NCBI RefSeq assembly: GCF_000968375.1
Contig: NZ_CP009933.1
Location: forward strand, 3,348,001 to 3,412,000
Origin: Clostridium scatologenes
Lineage (GTDB): Bacteria; Bacillota; Clostridia; Clostridiales; Clostridiaceae
DNA length: 64,000 nt
Direction of reading: 5' to 3'
This document shows positions 1-8,609 of the stretch, piece by piece (position 1 is the stretch's first letter; the number at the start of each line of letters is the position of its first letter). The notes below the pieces were generated by a model. The model did not search any database. It saw only the letters and a program-made list of their open reading frames with translations, and had not been told where the DNA came from. A program made the position numbers and the translations under genes.

Positions 1-279
1 CTTCTCTACACTGCATTTACAATAATAAGCATTTATTGCATCTACTATTTTATTTTTATCTCCGCGAAAAAATTTTACTTCCCTATTGCTTATAAACTTC
101 AACTCATCCTTTAATAAAATATCTGGATCTTCATTAATTACAATATATAGACATTCATTCTGCTCTTTAATGGCTATTAAACAATTTTCTCTAGCAATAT
201 TTTCTGGTATTTTCTTTACCATTTCATCTTGAATATTTATATTTTCTAAATCAATATACTCTAACTTTTCACTACTCAT
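1..279 (-). CDS. GspE/PilB-type ATPase, N-terminal part only (partial)
   Basis: A minus-strand frame opens with ATG at 277-279 and runs off the left edge after 93 codons. The visible part reads like the N-terminal domain of type II secretion / type IV pilus assembly ATPases (GspE_N): an early I-P-E-N-I-A-R-E-N segment (about residues 24-32), a hydrophobic strand with the I-N-E-D-P-D turn (about 48-53), then a helix ending A-I-N-A-Y-Y (81-86). In this family that domain precedes the P-loop ATPase that powers pilin assembly; the ATPase lies outside the window, so the function is inferred. The GGAGG-like site at 296-302 is about 17 bases from the ATG, rather far, so the start is uncertain. Clostridia commonly carry type IV pilus genes, which fits. 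Confidence 0.72.
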   Translation of the reverse strand, partial: MSSEKLEYIDLENINIQDEMVKKIPENIARENCLIAIKEQNECLYIVINEDPDILLKDELKFISNREVKFFRGDKNKIVDAINAYYCKCSVEK

Positions 280-360
280 AATTAAATTATTTTTAAGCCT
301 CCATTTATCAAATTATTATTTGAAATTATAACCAATTAAGTTAGTTTTAAACACAAATAA

Positions 361-383
361 GACATACGATTAAATCATATGTC
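361..383 (-). terminator. Probable terminator after the lipoprotein gene
   Basis: Nine-base arms (361-369 and 375-383, with one G-U on the minus-strand RNA) enclose a 5-base loop. On the minus strand the hairpin is followed by a U-rich stretch. It sits just past the lipoprotein stop codon and would separate dapF-lipoprotein from the GspE-like gene. Confidence 0.55.
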
Positions 384-385
384 TC

Positions 386-1465
386 TTATTTTACACTACT
401 ATAAACACTATAATTACCTTGCTCTGTAGATATTAAATTTACAGAGTTTTCTTTTTCATTATACATATAGACATCTTTCTTGCTATTTTGTTCTAAACTT
501 TCCATACCACAAAAGTATACATTATCATTATTATCTATTGCTACCCCTGCTGACATATCCAAGTTTTTAGGAAAATCATAAGTAAGTCTTTTTAGAGTTA
601 AATCCTTATAAGAAAACACATATAATGCATTTGTTTGACCGCCTTCAGTTCCTAAAATAAAGACTTCTTCATTCTTATAATTTGTAATAGTTTTATATAT
701 TTCTGTTAAGTTAACAGCTATACTTTTGGCAGTTTTAGTTCTTATGTCATAATAATATAACTGTTCATTGTCTCCCCTACTACTTAAAATTAAAGTGCCA
801 TTTTTCATAGGAGAAAAATATACACAATTTCCATTTATACCATCTAAATAGACGTCCTCTTTATCCTTACTAAAATCATAAATATATATCTTCTGTGAAT
901 TTTTTTTTCCCTCCATACTTCCATAATAGAGTATTTTATTTTCATCTATCCATTCATAAAGTTTACCGGATACCAAAACTTTTGATTTTAATTTTAGATA
1001 TTTATTATTTTTTATATCATATACTTTCATTCCCTCTGCACTACTTAATGAATTGCTTTTAAATGTTCTGAAAGCCAATTTATTTCCATTACTGTTTAGC
1101 TTTAAATCCAATGCAGAATAAAAATCTTTCAATTGAAATTTTTTTCCTAATGAATTTATGTCTATAATATTTTTATTGGAATTTTCACCATTTGGCATAC
1201 TTATAGAGTGTACATAAACTGAATTTTTAACATCATAAGCCATGTCAATAATATTACCTGTAGTACTGCCAACATTCGCTAAAGCTTTATCATCTATTTT
1301 GAAAGCATTAAAGTTACCATTAGCATTTTCCAATACAGTAACTTCTGAATAGTTGGGTACATTATTTTCTTCCACCTTTTGCTCCTTTTTTATGCCACAT
1401 GAAACAAAAGTTAAGCTTGTTAAAAATGTAATAATTAAAATTACAGATTTTAAAAAACATTTCAT
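386..1465 (-). CDS. Predicted lipoprotein, beta-propeller-like
   Basis: 359 residues. The N-terminus has a lysine, a hydrophobic core (about residues 7-21) and a lipobox-like F-V-S-C with the Cys at 23, followed by a charged linker, so export and lipid anchoring are predicted. The remainder has repeated strand-turn units with Y-x-Y-D-I/F-S-K-D patterns and N-x-N-G-N-K-L-A-F type repeats, typical of TolB/WD40-like propellers; this is fold inference, not a recognised named family. The gene starts one base after the dapF stop (TAA then ATG with no gap), so it should be translated with dapF. No enzymatic motif is seen. Function unknown; a surface-exposed scaffold or binding protein is possible. 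Confidence 0.75.
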   Translation of the reverse strand: MKCFLKSVILIITFLTSLTFVSCGIKKEQKVEENNVPNYSEVTVLENANGNFNAFKIDDKALANVGSTTGNIIDMAYDVKNSVYVHSISMPNGENSNKNIIDINSLGKKFQLKDFYSALDLKLNSNGNKLAFRTFKSNSLSSAEGMKVYDIKNNKYLKLKSKVLVSGKLYEWIDENKILYYGSMEGKKNSQKIYIYDFSKDKEDVYLDGINGNCVYFSPMKNGTLILSSRGDNEQLYYYDIRTKTAKSIAVNLTEIYKTITNYKNEEVFILGTEGGQTNALYVFSYKDLTLKRLTYDFPKNLDMSAGVAIDNNDNVYFCGMESLEQNSKKDVYMYNEKENSVNLISTEQGNYSVYSSVK

Positions 1466-2287
1466 TTACAATTCATATTCCCCTTTAAAAGAAACTACTG
1501 CAGGACCTGTCATAAAAATTCCATTTTTCTTTATTTCTATAAACAGCTTTCCACCTGGTACTTTAACTTCTACACTTTCACTAGTAAATGTTAATCTGTT
1601 GGCCGCTATAACAGAAGCACAGCTTCCTGTACCGCAAGCTAAAGTAGGACCTGCTCCTCTTTCCCAGGTTTTTACTTTAACTTTATTGCTACTTACAACT
1701 TCACAAAAATTAACATTTGTACCATCTGGAAAAAATTCAGATTTTTCTATGGCCTTTCCTTCCTCTACATTATAATCTTCAAGTTTTCCAAATATAATTG
1801 TATGAGGAACTCCCATAAGCATGCTTGTTATATTATACTCTTTATTTTCTACTTTTATTCTCTTATTTATAACTTCTTCATTAAACCTTGCAGGTATTTT
1901 TTCAACTTCAAAGGAAGGTGTCCCCATATTAATAGTTACTTCTTTTATACTATGGTTTTCTAAGTGTAAAATAGCTTCTTTTATACCATCGCCTGTTTCT
2001 ATAGTTATAGATTCTCCCTTCACTATATTTTCATCCCAAACATATTTAGCAAAACATCTTATACCATTTCCACACATAGAAGCATAAGAACCATCTGCAT
2101 TCATTATAATCATCTTTATTTGTGCAATATCACTATTTCTTACTAATAATATTCCATCTGCACCTATAGCAAATTTTCTATCACAAAGTTTTTTAGCTAA
2201 TTCTCCTTCCTTACCTAAAAAACTATTTTTTCTATCATCTATTACTATAAAATCATTTCCTGTACCTTGCATTTTCGTAAACTTCAC
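1466..2287 (-). CDS. dapF: Diaminopimelate epimerase
   Basis: 273 residues, normal length. It interconverts LL- and meso-diaminopimelate, the last step before meso-DAP enters lysine synthesis or peptidoglycan. Both catalytic cysteines are present: Cys72 in N-A-D-G-S-x-A-S-M-C-G-N-G and Cys218 in G-A-G-P-T-L-A-C-G-T-G-S-C. The N-terminal F-T-K-M-Q-G-T-G-N-D-F motif is also intact. The MurE encoded in the same window carries a meso-DAP type DNPR motif, so the product has an obvious use. The lipoprotein gene follows with no intergenic base. The 282-base gap upstream is shared with the divergent rqcH. Confidence 0.97.
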   Translation of the reverse strand: MKFTKMQGTGNDFIVIDDRKNSFLGKEGELAKKLCDRKFAIGADGILLVRNSDIAQIKMIIMNADGSYASMCGNGIRCFAKYVWDENIVKGESITIETGDGIKEAILHLENHSIKEVTINMGTPSFEVEKIPARFNEEVINKRIKVENKEYNITSMLMGVPHTIIFGKLEDYNVEEGKAIEKSEFFPDGTNVNFCEVVSSNKVKVKTWERGAGPTLACGTGSCASVIAANRLTFTSESVEVKVPGGKLFIEIKKNGIFMTGPAVVSFKGEYEL

Positions 2288-2497
2288 TATAATTATCCAC
2301 CCTTCTTATAATAAAATGACTTGTGATTTTAATATATTCTTAATAAATGAACAAACTTCAAAATAAGTTTACTACTAGAAAGTAAATTTAGCAATAACAT
2401 ATTAAAAACTTGTTTTATTAACATTTTGTATCATTTGTAAAGCATTGAATTTTCATAGTTTGTTTATTATACAAACCTTTATTTTAAAATTTCAAAA

Positions 2498-2506
2498 TGA
2501 TATAAT
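2498..2506 (+). promoter_or_regulatory. Extended -10 promoter for rqcH
   Basis: TG-A-TATAAT: TG at 2498-2499 and a perfect TATAAT at 2501-2506, about 65 bases before the rqcH start. The -35 region 17 bases upstream is poor (3 of 6), which is common when the TG extension is present. Confidence 0.6.
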
Positions 2507-2569
2507 ACTATAGATATATGTGAGTATATACAAATTAACTACTTTAACTTGTAGAGAGGATGATAACAT

Positions 2570-4306
2570 ATGGCCTTAGATGGTATTTTTATACATAGTG
2601 TAATAGATGAATTAAAAAAATATTTATTAAATGGTAGAGTAGAAAAGGTAAATCAGCCTGAAAAAGATGAAATAATTTTATCTATAAAAAATCAAAGAAA
2701 AACTTATAAACTATTAATAAGTGCTAGTTCTGTTTATCCAAAAATCCATCTTACCCAATTATCCAAAACCAACCCTATGCAACCTCCATTATTCTGCATG
2801 GTTTTGAGAAAACATATAAATACTGGAAAATTAATAAACATAAGACAATTAGATACAGATAGAATAATCTTTCTAGACTTTGAAAGCAGTGACGAATTAG
2901 GATTTAACAGTATTTATACTTTAGTTATAGAAATTATGGGAAGACACAGTAACATAACATTAGTTCGTGATAGAGATCAATTTATTATGGACAGTATAAA
3001 ACATATTACACCAGAAATAAACACTGTAAGATTTTTATATCCTGGCATTAAATATGTACTGCCTCCTAATTCTCCAAAACTAAATCCTTTCAATTATACT
3101 ATAGATGAATTTAAAGATTTTATAGAAAAGAATAATGTAAAATATGAAAAAAGCTTTTTTTCTAAGGTATTTACAGGAGTTAGTTCTCAATTTTCTAGTG
3201 AAATTTTTTACGAATTTGTTAATGAAAAGAAAGAATTTTCTGAAGCAAATTTATCTAGTATATATGATTTAACTAAAAGAGTTTTTGATAGTATAAAACA
3301 AGACAATTACTATTTTGCATCCTATTCATTGAATGGAGTAGTGAAGGATTTCTACTGTGAAAATTTATACTCGCTTAAAGAATATATGCAAAAAACTTAT
3401 TCTTCCCCTTCAGCACTTTTAGAAGAATTTTATTTTTCTAAAGATAAACATGATAGATTAAATAGCAAAAGCTCTGATTTACAAAAGCTTATAAATGTAA
3501 ATTTAGAAAGGTGCTATAAAAAAATAGATATACTAGAAAATTCTCTTAATGAATGCCAAAACAAAGATACATATAAAATATACGGAGAAATTTTAACAGC
3601 TAATATCTATAGTCTTAAAAAAGGAGATAAAGTTGCAAAGCTTCAAAACTATTACGATGAAAATATGGATTATGTAGACATTAAGCTAGATGTGAATAAA
3701 ACTCCTTCTCAAAATATTCAGCAATATTTTAAAAAATATAACAAACTCAAAAAAACTGAAGAAGCTTCTAAAATACAATTGGAACTCACAAAAAAAGATG
3801 TAGATTATTTACAATCTGTATTAACTAATATAAAAAACTCAGAGGATTATGAAAGTATAGAAGAAATTAAAAGAGAACTAATGGAGACTGGATACCTTAA
3901 ATTTAAGAAAAATCACAGTAACAAAAAAGTAAAACCTTTAAAGCCTATGAAATTTATATCTAGTGATGGTATTGAAATATATGTAGGTAAAAATAATTTT
4001 CAAAATGATTACCTAACATTAAAATTTGCAGATAAAAGAGATATGTGGATGCATACTAAAAATATTCCTGGTTCACATGTAATAATAAAAAATTTTGGAA
4101 ATATACCTGATAAAACTTTAGAAGAAGCTGCTAAGTTAGCTGCTTTCTATAGTAAATCTAAAGATTCTACAAAAGTAGCTGTGGATTACACTGAAGTTAA
4201 AAATGTTCATAAACCTAATGGTTCAAAACCAGGAATGGTAATCTACTATACTAATAAAACTATTTTTATAGATCCTGAAAAGCCCTCTATAGAGCAACTA
4301 CAATAA
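2570..4306 (+). CDS. rqcH: RqcH/NEMF-family ribosome quality control protein (NFACT; FbpA-like)
   Basis: 578 residues, full length for the family. The N-terminal NFACT-N domain begins M-A-L-D-G-I-F-I-H. A coiled-coil region occupies roughly residues 300-430. The C-terminal NFACT-R (DUF814) domain starts near residue 462 with I-S-S-D-G-I-E-I-Y-V-G-K-N-N and includes D-M-W-M-H-T-K-N-I-P-G-S-H. Established role in Bacillus: RqcH binds stalled 50S-peptidyl-tRNA and recruits tRNA-Ala to add C-terminal alanine tails that target the nascent chain for degradation. Older annotations call it fibronectin-binding protein, which is probably a secondary label. It has its own promoter, a GAGAGG site before the ATG, and ends in a shared bidirectional terminator. 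Confidence 0.93.
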   Translation: MALDGIFIHSVIDELKKYLLNGRVEKVNQPEKDEIILSIKNQRKTYKLLISASSVYPKIHLTQLSKTNPMQPPLFCMVLRKHINTGKLINIRQLDTDRIIFLDFESSDELGFNSIYTLVIEIMGRHSNITLVRDRDQFIMDSIKHITPEINTVRFLYPGIKYVLPPNSPKLNPFNYTIDEFKDFIEKNNVKYEKSFFSKVFTGVSSQFSSEIFYEFVNEKKEFSEANLSSIYDLTKRVFDSIKQDNYYFASYSLNGVVKDFYCENLYSLKEYMQKTYSSPSALLEEFYFSKDKHDRLNSKSSDLQKLINVNLERCYKKIDILENSLNECQNKDTYKIYGEILTANIYSLKKGDKVAKLQNYYDENMDYVDIKLDVNKTPSQNIQQYFKKYNKLKKTEEASKIQLELTKKDVDYLQSVLTNIKNSEDYESIEEIKRELMETGYLKFKKNHSNKKVKPLKPMKFISSDGIEIYVGKNNFQNDYLTLKFADKRDMWMHTKNIPGSHVIIKNFGNIPDKTLEEAAKLAAFYSKSKDSTKVAVDYTEVKNVHKPNGSKPGMVIYYTNKTIFIDPEKPSIEQLQ

Positions 4307-4319
4307 ATCCATAAGATAA

Positions 4320-4346
4320 AAAATGCGAAGCTTTGCTTCGCATTTT
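4320..4346. terminator. Bidirectional terminator between rqcH and the methyltransferase gene
   Basis: Perfect 11-bp stem (4321-4331 with 4335-4345), TTT loop, A-tract on the left and T-tract on the right. It lies between two convergent genes and should work both ways. Confidence 0.85.
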
Positions 4347-4348
4347 AC

Positions 4349-5500
4349 TTATTTCGTTGCATTAAATGTTCTTTGCTTTTCTGGTTTTGCTCCAAAATAC
4401 TGATAGTAATAACATTTTAGCCTTCCATTATAAAGCTTTCTATTTTTATTAGCCTTTAATCCAAAATGCTTTTCAAATTCAGGATGAGAAGTTATTACAA
4501 AATATGACCAATCCTTTAAATTTTGAAAAACTTCACCCATTTGCTTATAAAGTTGTTCTATTTGTTTTTCATTTCCTAATCTTTCTCCATATGGAGGATT
4601 ACATATTATAAATCCATATCTTTTTTTTGAGCTAAACTCCTGTACTGGAATTTTTTGAAAAGCTATGCAATCTGCCACTCCAGCTTTTTCAGCATTTTGT
4701 CTAGCTATTCTAATTACACTACCATCCATATCTGAAGCTAATATTTTAACTTCATTATTGTTTATAGCATTTCGAGCAAACTTTCTATTCTCTTCCCATA
4801 TATTTTTAGGAATTATGTCCCAATTTTCAGAAACAAAACTTCTATTTAATCCAGGTGCTATATTTTTGCCTATAAGAGCAGCTTCAATGGCTATAGTACC
4901 TGATCCACACATAGGATCTGCAAGCATTCTAGAAGGTTCCCACTTGCTTAAAAGCACTAAGGCTGCTGCTAATGTTTCCTTCATAGGTGCTCCACCTGCA
5001 AGCGCTCTGTAGCCTCTTTTATGAAGTCCAGCACCAGAGGTATCTACTGTCAATGTAACTATATCTTTAAGAATTCCAACTTCTATTTTATATTCAGTAC
5101 CATCTTCACTAAACCATTCCGTGTTATATTCTCTTTTCATAGCTTCTATTACTGCTTTTTTAACTATAGATTGACAATCAGGAACACTAAATAGTGTAGA
5201 TTTCACAGACTTACCAACTACATGCATAAAAGCATCCTTTGGCATAAGTTTTCCCCAATCTACTGCTAAAGTACCTTGAAATAACTCTTCAAAGCTTTGA
5301 GCTTTAAATTCTGACATTTTTATTAATACTCTATCTGCAGTTCTAAGCCACATATTGCAAGTTACTATATCACGCTCATCACCTTCAAAAGTTACTTTTC
5401 CATTTTCAATTTTTAAATCATAATATCCAAGTTCTTTTAATTCATTTGCTACTATAGCTTCTAATCCAAAAGTTGCTGTAGCAATTAGTGTATAATTCAT
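4349..5500 (-). CDS. THUMP-domain class I SAM-dependent RNA methyltransferase (RlmL/YpsC-like)
   Basis: 383 residues. The N-terminal ferredoxin-like/THUMP part (about 1-155) starts with T-A-T-F-G-L-E-A-I-V-A-N-E-L. The C-terminal Rossmann methyltransferase has the SAM loop L-A-D-P-M-C-G-S-G-T (about 193-202) and the N-P-P-Y catalytic motif at 301-304. Family members such as the N-terminal half of E. coli RlmL and Bacillus YpsC methylate guanine N2 in 23S rRNA; the substrate here is inferred from that. It stands alone between rqcH and the amidase gene, with its own AGGAG-type site before the ATG. Confidence 0.9.
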   Translation of the reverse strand: MNYTLIATATFGLEAIVANELKELGYYDLKIENGKVTFEGDERDIVTCNMWLRTADRVLIKMSEFKAQSFEELFQGTLAVDWGKLMPKDAFMHVVGKSVKSTLFSVPDCQSIVKKAVIEAMKREYNTEWFSEDGTEYKIEVGILKDIVTLTVDTSGAGLHKRGYRALAGGAPMKETLAAALVLLSKWEPSRMLADPMCGSGTIAIEAALIGKNIAPGLNRSFVSENWDIIPKNIWEENRKFARNAINNNEVKILASDMDGSVIRIARQNAEKAGVADCIAFQKIPVQEFSSKKRYGFIICNPPYGERLGNEKQIEQLYKQMGEVFQNLKDWSYFVITSHPEFEKHFGLKANKNRKLYNGRLKCYYYQYFGAKPEKQRTFNATK

Positions 5501-5597
5501 ATTGTTCCTCCAAGTATAATCAAATTTATCACCTGTCTTATAAAATTAAATTCATGTCAAACATAATTATACTCATAATTAGTAATTTTTTAAAGGA

Positions 5598-6446
5598 TTA
5601 TTTAACTGCTGTTTTAATTCCATGACATAATCCTTGTGCTAGTTTATTTTGATATTCATCTGAACACAATAATTTATCCTCTTCGGCATTAGATAAAAAT
5701 CCCATTTCCACTAAAACTACAGGCACCTTTGACCAGTTAAATCCTGTCATGTCATTTCTTTGTACAACACCTCTATTATTCATACCAACTTCATTTACTA
5801 AAACATTTAAAATTGTCTTTCCATAGTACATACTTTTTTCATTTATATTTTTAGTGTTTTCATTTATAGGTTCAGGAACCAGCATTGATGCTCCACTAAC
5901 TTTACTGCTATCACTTGAATCAGCATGTATTCTTATAACTAAATCTGCATTTTCCTTATTTCCTATTTCTGCTCTTTCCACATTACCTAAACTCTCAGAA
6001 ATTTTTGTTTTAGTCATTTTTACTGTGTACCCTTCTGATTCTAATAAAGCTTTTAGTTTCATTGATACACTCATATTCACACTATATTCGGGAGTTTTAG
6101 TAACTACACCTTCAGCTCCTCCACCATCTTTTATTTTCATTTCTGAAGAACCAGGTGCTAAAGGTTCCTTTTCTAAATTCGATCTATCAGCATGACCAGG
6201 ATCTATTACTATTATCTTTTTTCTTGCCTCTGGAGAAGAACTCTTAATTTTTTCACAATTATTACTTATACCATTGCCATTACTGTTATTTGATTTAATT
6301 TGTTTATTACTTAATTTATTTTCTACTGGTACAGCTGCTTTTTTAGTTTTAAATGTGGAACTGTAAGATTCATATACAACAAATCCAGCTATTAAAACTG
6401 CAACTCCCAATACTAATCCAACTATAAATCTTACATTTTTTTTCAT
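5598..6446 (-). CDS. N-acetylmuramoyl-L-alanine amidase, membrane-anchored (amidase_3, CwlD-like)
   Basis: 282 residues. A single N-terminal membrane segment (about 7-25) is followed by a low-complexity Ser/Asn/Lys linker to residue 75, then the zinc amidase domain. Ligands are visible: His85 in I-D-P-G-H, Glu120, His174 in I-R-I-H-A-D, and catalytic Glu247 in V-E-M-G-F-L-S-N. The enzyme cleaves the bond between MurNAc and the stem peptide outside the membrane. CwlD makes muramic lactam in the spore cortex; an amidase of this size and anchor in a spore-former suggests that role, but vegetative wall turnover is equally possible because no sporulation promoter was identified. Confidence 0.88.
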   Translation of the reverse strand: MKKNVRFIVGLVLGVAVLIAGFVVYESYSSTFKTKKAAVPVENKLSNKQIKSNNSNGNGISNNCEKIKSSSPEARKKIIVIDPGHADRSNLEKEPLAPGSSEMKIKDGGGAEGVVTKTPEYSVNMSVSMKLKALLESEGYTVKMTKTKISESLGNVERAEIGNKENADLVIRIHADSSDSSKVSGASMLVPEPINENTKNINEKSMYYGKTILNVLVNEVGMNNRGVVQRNDMTGFNWSKVPVVLVEMGFLSNAEEDKLLCSDEYQNKLAQGLCHGIKTAVK

Positions 6447-6463
6447 TATCTTATCATCTCCTA

Positions 6464-6508
6464 AAAAAATTATACCAGGTAACTGTAAATTAATACAGTA
6501 CCTGGTAT
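6464..6508 (-). terminator. Terminator after uraA
   Basis: Long hairpin: A-T-A-C-C-A-G-G-T arm with extension (6472-6487) pairs with 6494-6508, with one unpaired base. On the minus strand it is followed by a run of seven T (6464-6470 region). It ends the pyrR-uraA transcript. Confidence 0.85.
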
Positions 6509-6511
6509 ATA

Positions 6512-7849
6512 TTATACAGCTTTACTTGACTTAGATTCTAAATCAGTTTTCAAATCATCTTGTACTTCAACCTTTTCAGTTGCACTTACCTCAGGCAATA
6601 TTAAGTTTAATACAATTCCTACTAAAGTAGCTAATGCTACACCTGCTATTTCTACATCTGCTCCATTAAATTTAAATTTAACAGCAGCTCCACCTATTCC
6701 TATTACTATAATAACCGATGCTAACAACAAGTTTTTCTTTTTGGCAAAATCAATTTTATCTTCAACAAATACTCTAAATCCTGATGAAGCTATTATACCA
6801 AAGAGTAATATACTTACACCACCAATAACTGGAAGTGGCATATTTTCAATTATAGCAGCTACAGGTCCTATAAAAGAAAGCATTATTGCTATTATTGCAG
6901 CTCCTCCAATTACCCAAACACTATATACTCTTGTTATAGCCATAACTCCTATATTTTCTCCATAAGTTGTGTTTGGAGGTCCTCCAACAAGTCCTGCAAA
7001 TATAGTAGCCACACCATCACCTAAAATTGATCTATGGAGACCTGGTTCTTTAGTAAAATCTCTTCCAACTACATTATTAGTAACATATACATGCCCTATG
7101 TGTTCTGCTAAAGTTACAAATGATACAGGAGCCATAAGCATCATAGCGTTTAAATTAAACTTAGGTGTCATAAAAGGAGGCATTCTAAATAACTTAGCAC
7201 TAGCTATTGCCTCTACAGCTTTATGAGGTATGATTCCTAAACATAACGCTGCTATATATCCTACTACTATAGCTACAAGCACTGGTATTACTCCTAAGAA
7301 TCCTTTAAAATACATACTTCCAATTATCCCTACACCTAATGTGATCATAGATACTGCGATCCATGCCCATCTTGGTACACTTTGTAATGATGCATCTGTA
7401 TATGCCGAGTTTAGGCCTGCCCAATTTATAGCAGTTGATGCTAATCCTAAACCTATTACTATAACTATAGATCCTACAACCACTGGTGGCAGCGCTTTAT
7501 TAAGCCAGTTAACTCCACAAAACTTAATTATAATTGATACTATAATATAAACCATTCCTGCAGCTAAAACACCTGAAAGCATAGCTTCTGGACCATAATT
7601 TTTAGAAGCTACCATCATAGGTGCTATAAACGCAAAGGATGAACCTATATATGCTGGAAGTTTAGCTTTAGTACAAACTATATAAAGAAGTGTACCTACA
7701 CCACTACAGAAAAGAGCAATAGATGGACTCATTCCTGTAAGAATAGGTACAAGTATGGTAGCTCCAACCATGGCAAAAAGGTGCTGAAAACTCAATGGAA
7801 TAGTAACTCCTATAGGTAATTTTTCTTCTACATCTACAATATTTTTCAT
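6512..7849 (-). CDS. uraA: Uracil permease, NCS2 family
   Basis: 445 residues, polytopic (about 12-14 membrane segments), closely resembling UraA/PyrP uracil:proton symporters. The two substrate-site glutamates are in place: Glu249 in A-E-H-I-G-H and Glu298 in P-N-T-T-Y-G-E-N-I-G. The following A-I-T-R-V-Y-S segment is also conserved. It imports uracil across the cytoplasmic membrane. It lies 59 bases after pyrR, and the PyrR-binding leader upstream of pyrR should attenuate both genes when UMP is plentiful. The C-terminal tail of about 30 residues is hydrophilic and cytoplasmic. Confidence 0.95.
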   Translation of the reverse strand: MKNIVDVEEKLPIGVTIPLSFQHLFAMVGATILVPILTGMSPSIALFCSGVGTLLYIVCTKAKLPAYIGSSFAFIAPMMVASKNYGPEAMLSGVLAAGMVYIIVSIIIKFCGVNWLNKALPPVVVGSIVIVIGLGLASTAINWAGLNSAYTDASLQSVPRWAWIAVSMITLGVGIIGSMYFKGFLGVIPVLVAIVVGYIAALCLGIIPHKAVEAIASAKLFRMPPFMTPKFNLNAMMLMAPVSFVTLAEHIGHVYVTNNVVGRDFTKEPGLHRSILGDGVATIFAGLVGGPPNTTYGENIGVMAITRVYSVWVIGGAAIIAIMLSFIGPVAAIIENMPLPVIGGVSILLFGIIASSGFRVFVEDKIDFAKKKNLLLASVIIVIGIGGAAVKFKFNGADVEIAGVALATLVGIVLNLILPEVSATEKVEVQDDLKTDLESKSSKAV

Positions 7850-7908
7850 TTAAACTCTCCTTTTTTTAGCCTCACTGGACTAGTTTAAAAATATAATTTA
7901 TTTAATTT

Positions 7909-8442
7909 TTATAATTCATCAATTTTTACAATATCAGCTCCATCTATTTCAGAAATCTGAACTGATACTACCTCGTTTCTAGACGTAGGTATATTTTTTC
8001 CCACATAATCAGATCTTATTGGAAGTTCTCTATGTCCTCTATCTATTAATACAGCAAGCTGTATTAATTCAGGCCTTCCAGCATGTATAACGGCATCAAT
8101 GGCTGCTCTGACTGTTCTTCCTGTATATATTACATCATCTACTAATATTACTTTCTTACCTTCTACATCAATTAAATCTGTATCTTTTAATTTAGGTTGA
8201 TCATACAACTTACTTAAATCATCTCTATAAAGAGTAATATCAACAGTTTCTACAGGAATTTTTACTCCTTCAATCTCCTCAATTATTTTTGAGATTCTTT
8301 GAGCTATAGGATATCCTCTTCTTTTAATACCTACAAAAATAATATTCTCTACTCCTTTGTTTTTTTCTATTATTTCATGAGATATTCTAGTTAAAGTTCT
8401 TTTTATGCCCTTATCATCTAAAACAACTGCTTTAGTTTTCAC
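7909..8442 (-). CDS. pyrR: Bifunctional pyr operon attenuation protein / uracil phosphoribosyltransferase
   Basis: 177 residues, normal length. The PRPP-binding loop V-I-L-V-D-D-V-I-Y-T-G-R-T is at about 98-110. The protein binds a conserved RNA hairpin in pyr leaders when UMP/UTP is high, favouring termination, and also converts uracil plus PRPP to UMP. A matching RNA site and terminator are present just upstream (8467-8540), so the gene is autoregulated together with uraA. The GGAGG site is close to the ATG. Confidence 0.97.
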   Translation of the reverse strand: MKTKAVVLDDKGIKRTLTRISHEIIEKNKGVENIIFVGIKRRGYPIAQRISKIIEEIEGVKIPVETVDITLYRDDLSKLYDQPKLKDTDLIDVEGKKVILVDDVIYTGRTVRAAIDAVIHAGRPELIQLAVLIDRGHRELPIRSDYVGKNIPTSRNEVVSVQISEIDGADIVKIDEL

Positions 8443-8466
8443 AAAAATTCCTCCTATTTACATAAT

Positions 8467-8540
8467 AAAAAAAACTCATGACGAAGATCATGAGCATAAT
8501 TATACACATACAGCTTTTGCCTTATGATCTCACAGGATCT
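8467..8540 (-). promoter_or_regulatory. PyrR-binding attenuator with terminator upstream of pyrR-uraA
   Basis: Minus-strand RNA contains AGATCCTGTGAGATC (8526-8540), close to the known PyrR-binding loop consensus ARUCCNGNGAGGYU. Downstream is a 7-bp hairpin (8488-8494 with 8475-8481, six-base loop) followed by eight U (8474-8467). This is the layout of a pyr attenuator: PyrR-UMP holds the upstream loop so the terminator forms. The family consensus is established knowledge; folding was judged by eye. Confidence 0.88.
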
Positions 8541-8580
8541 TCTTAAAGGTACACTATTAATTTTTTTATACATCTTAATC

Positions 8581-8609
8581 ATGATAACATAATACCTATT
8601 TTATTTCAA
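8581..8609 (-). promoter_or_regulatory. Promoter of the pyrR-uraA leader
   Basis: Minus strand TTGAAA (8604-8609), 17-base spacer, TATCAT (8581-8586) preceded by TGT. It overlaps the 3' end of the upstream pseudouridine synthase gene and would start a leader of about 130 bases containing the PyrR site. Confidence 0.6.

Noticed and set aside
1353..1775. Plus-strand frame of 140 codons across dapF and the lipoprotein gene
   Set aside because: It overlaps two well-supported minus-strand genes and has shadow-like composition.
2570..4306. Adhesin (fibronectin-binding protein) as primary function
   Set aside because: No signal peptide or wall anchor; NFACT-N and NFACT-R domains indicate the ribosome quality control factor RqcH.
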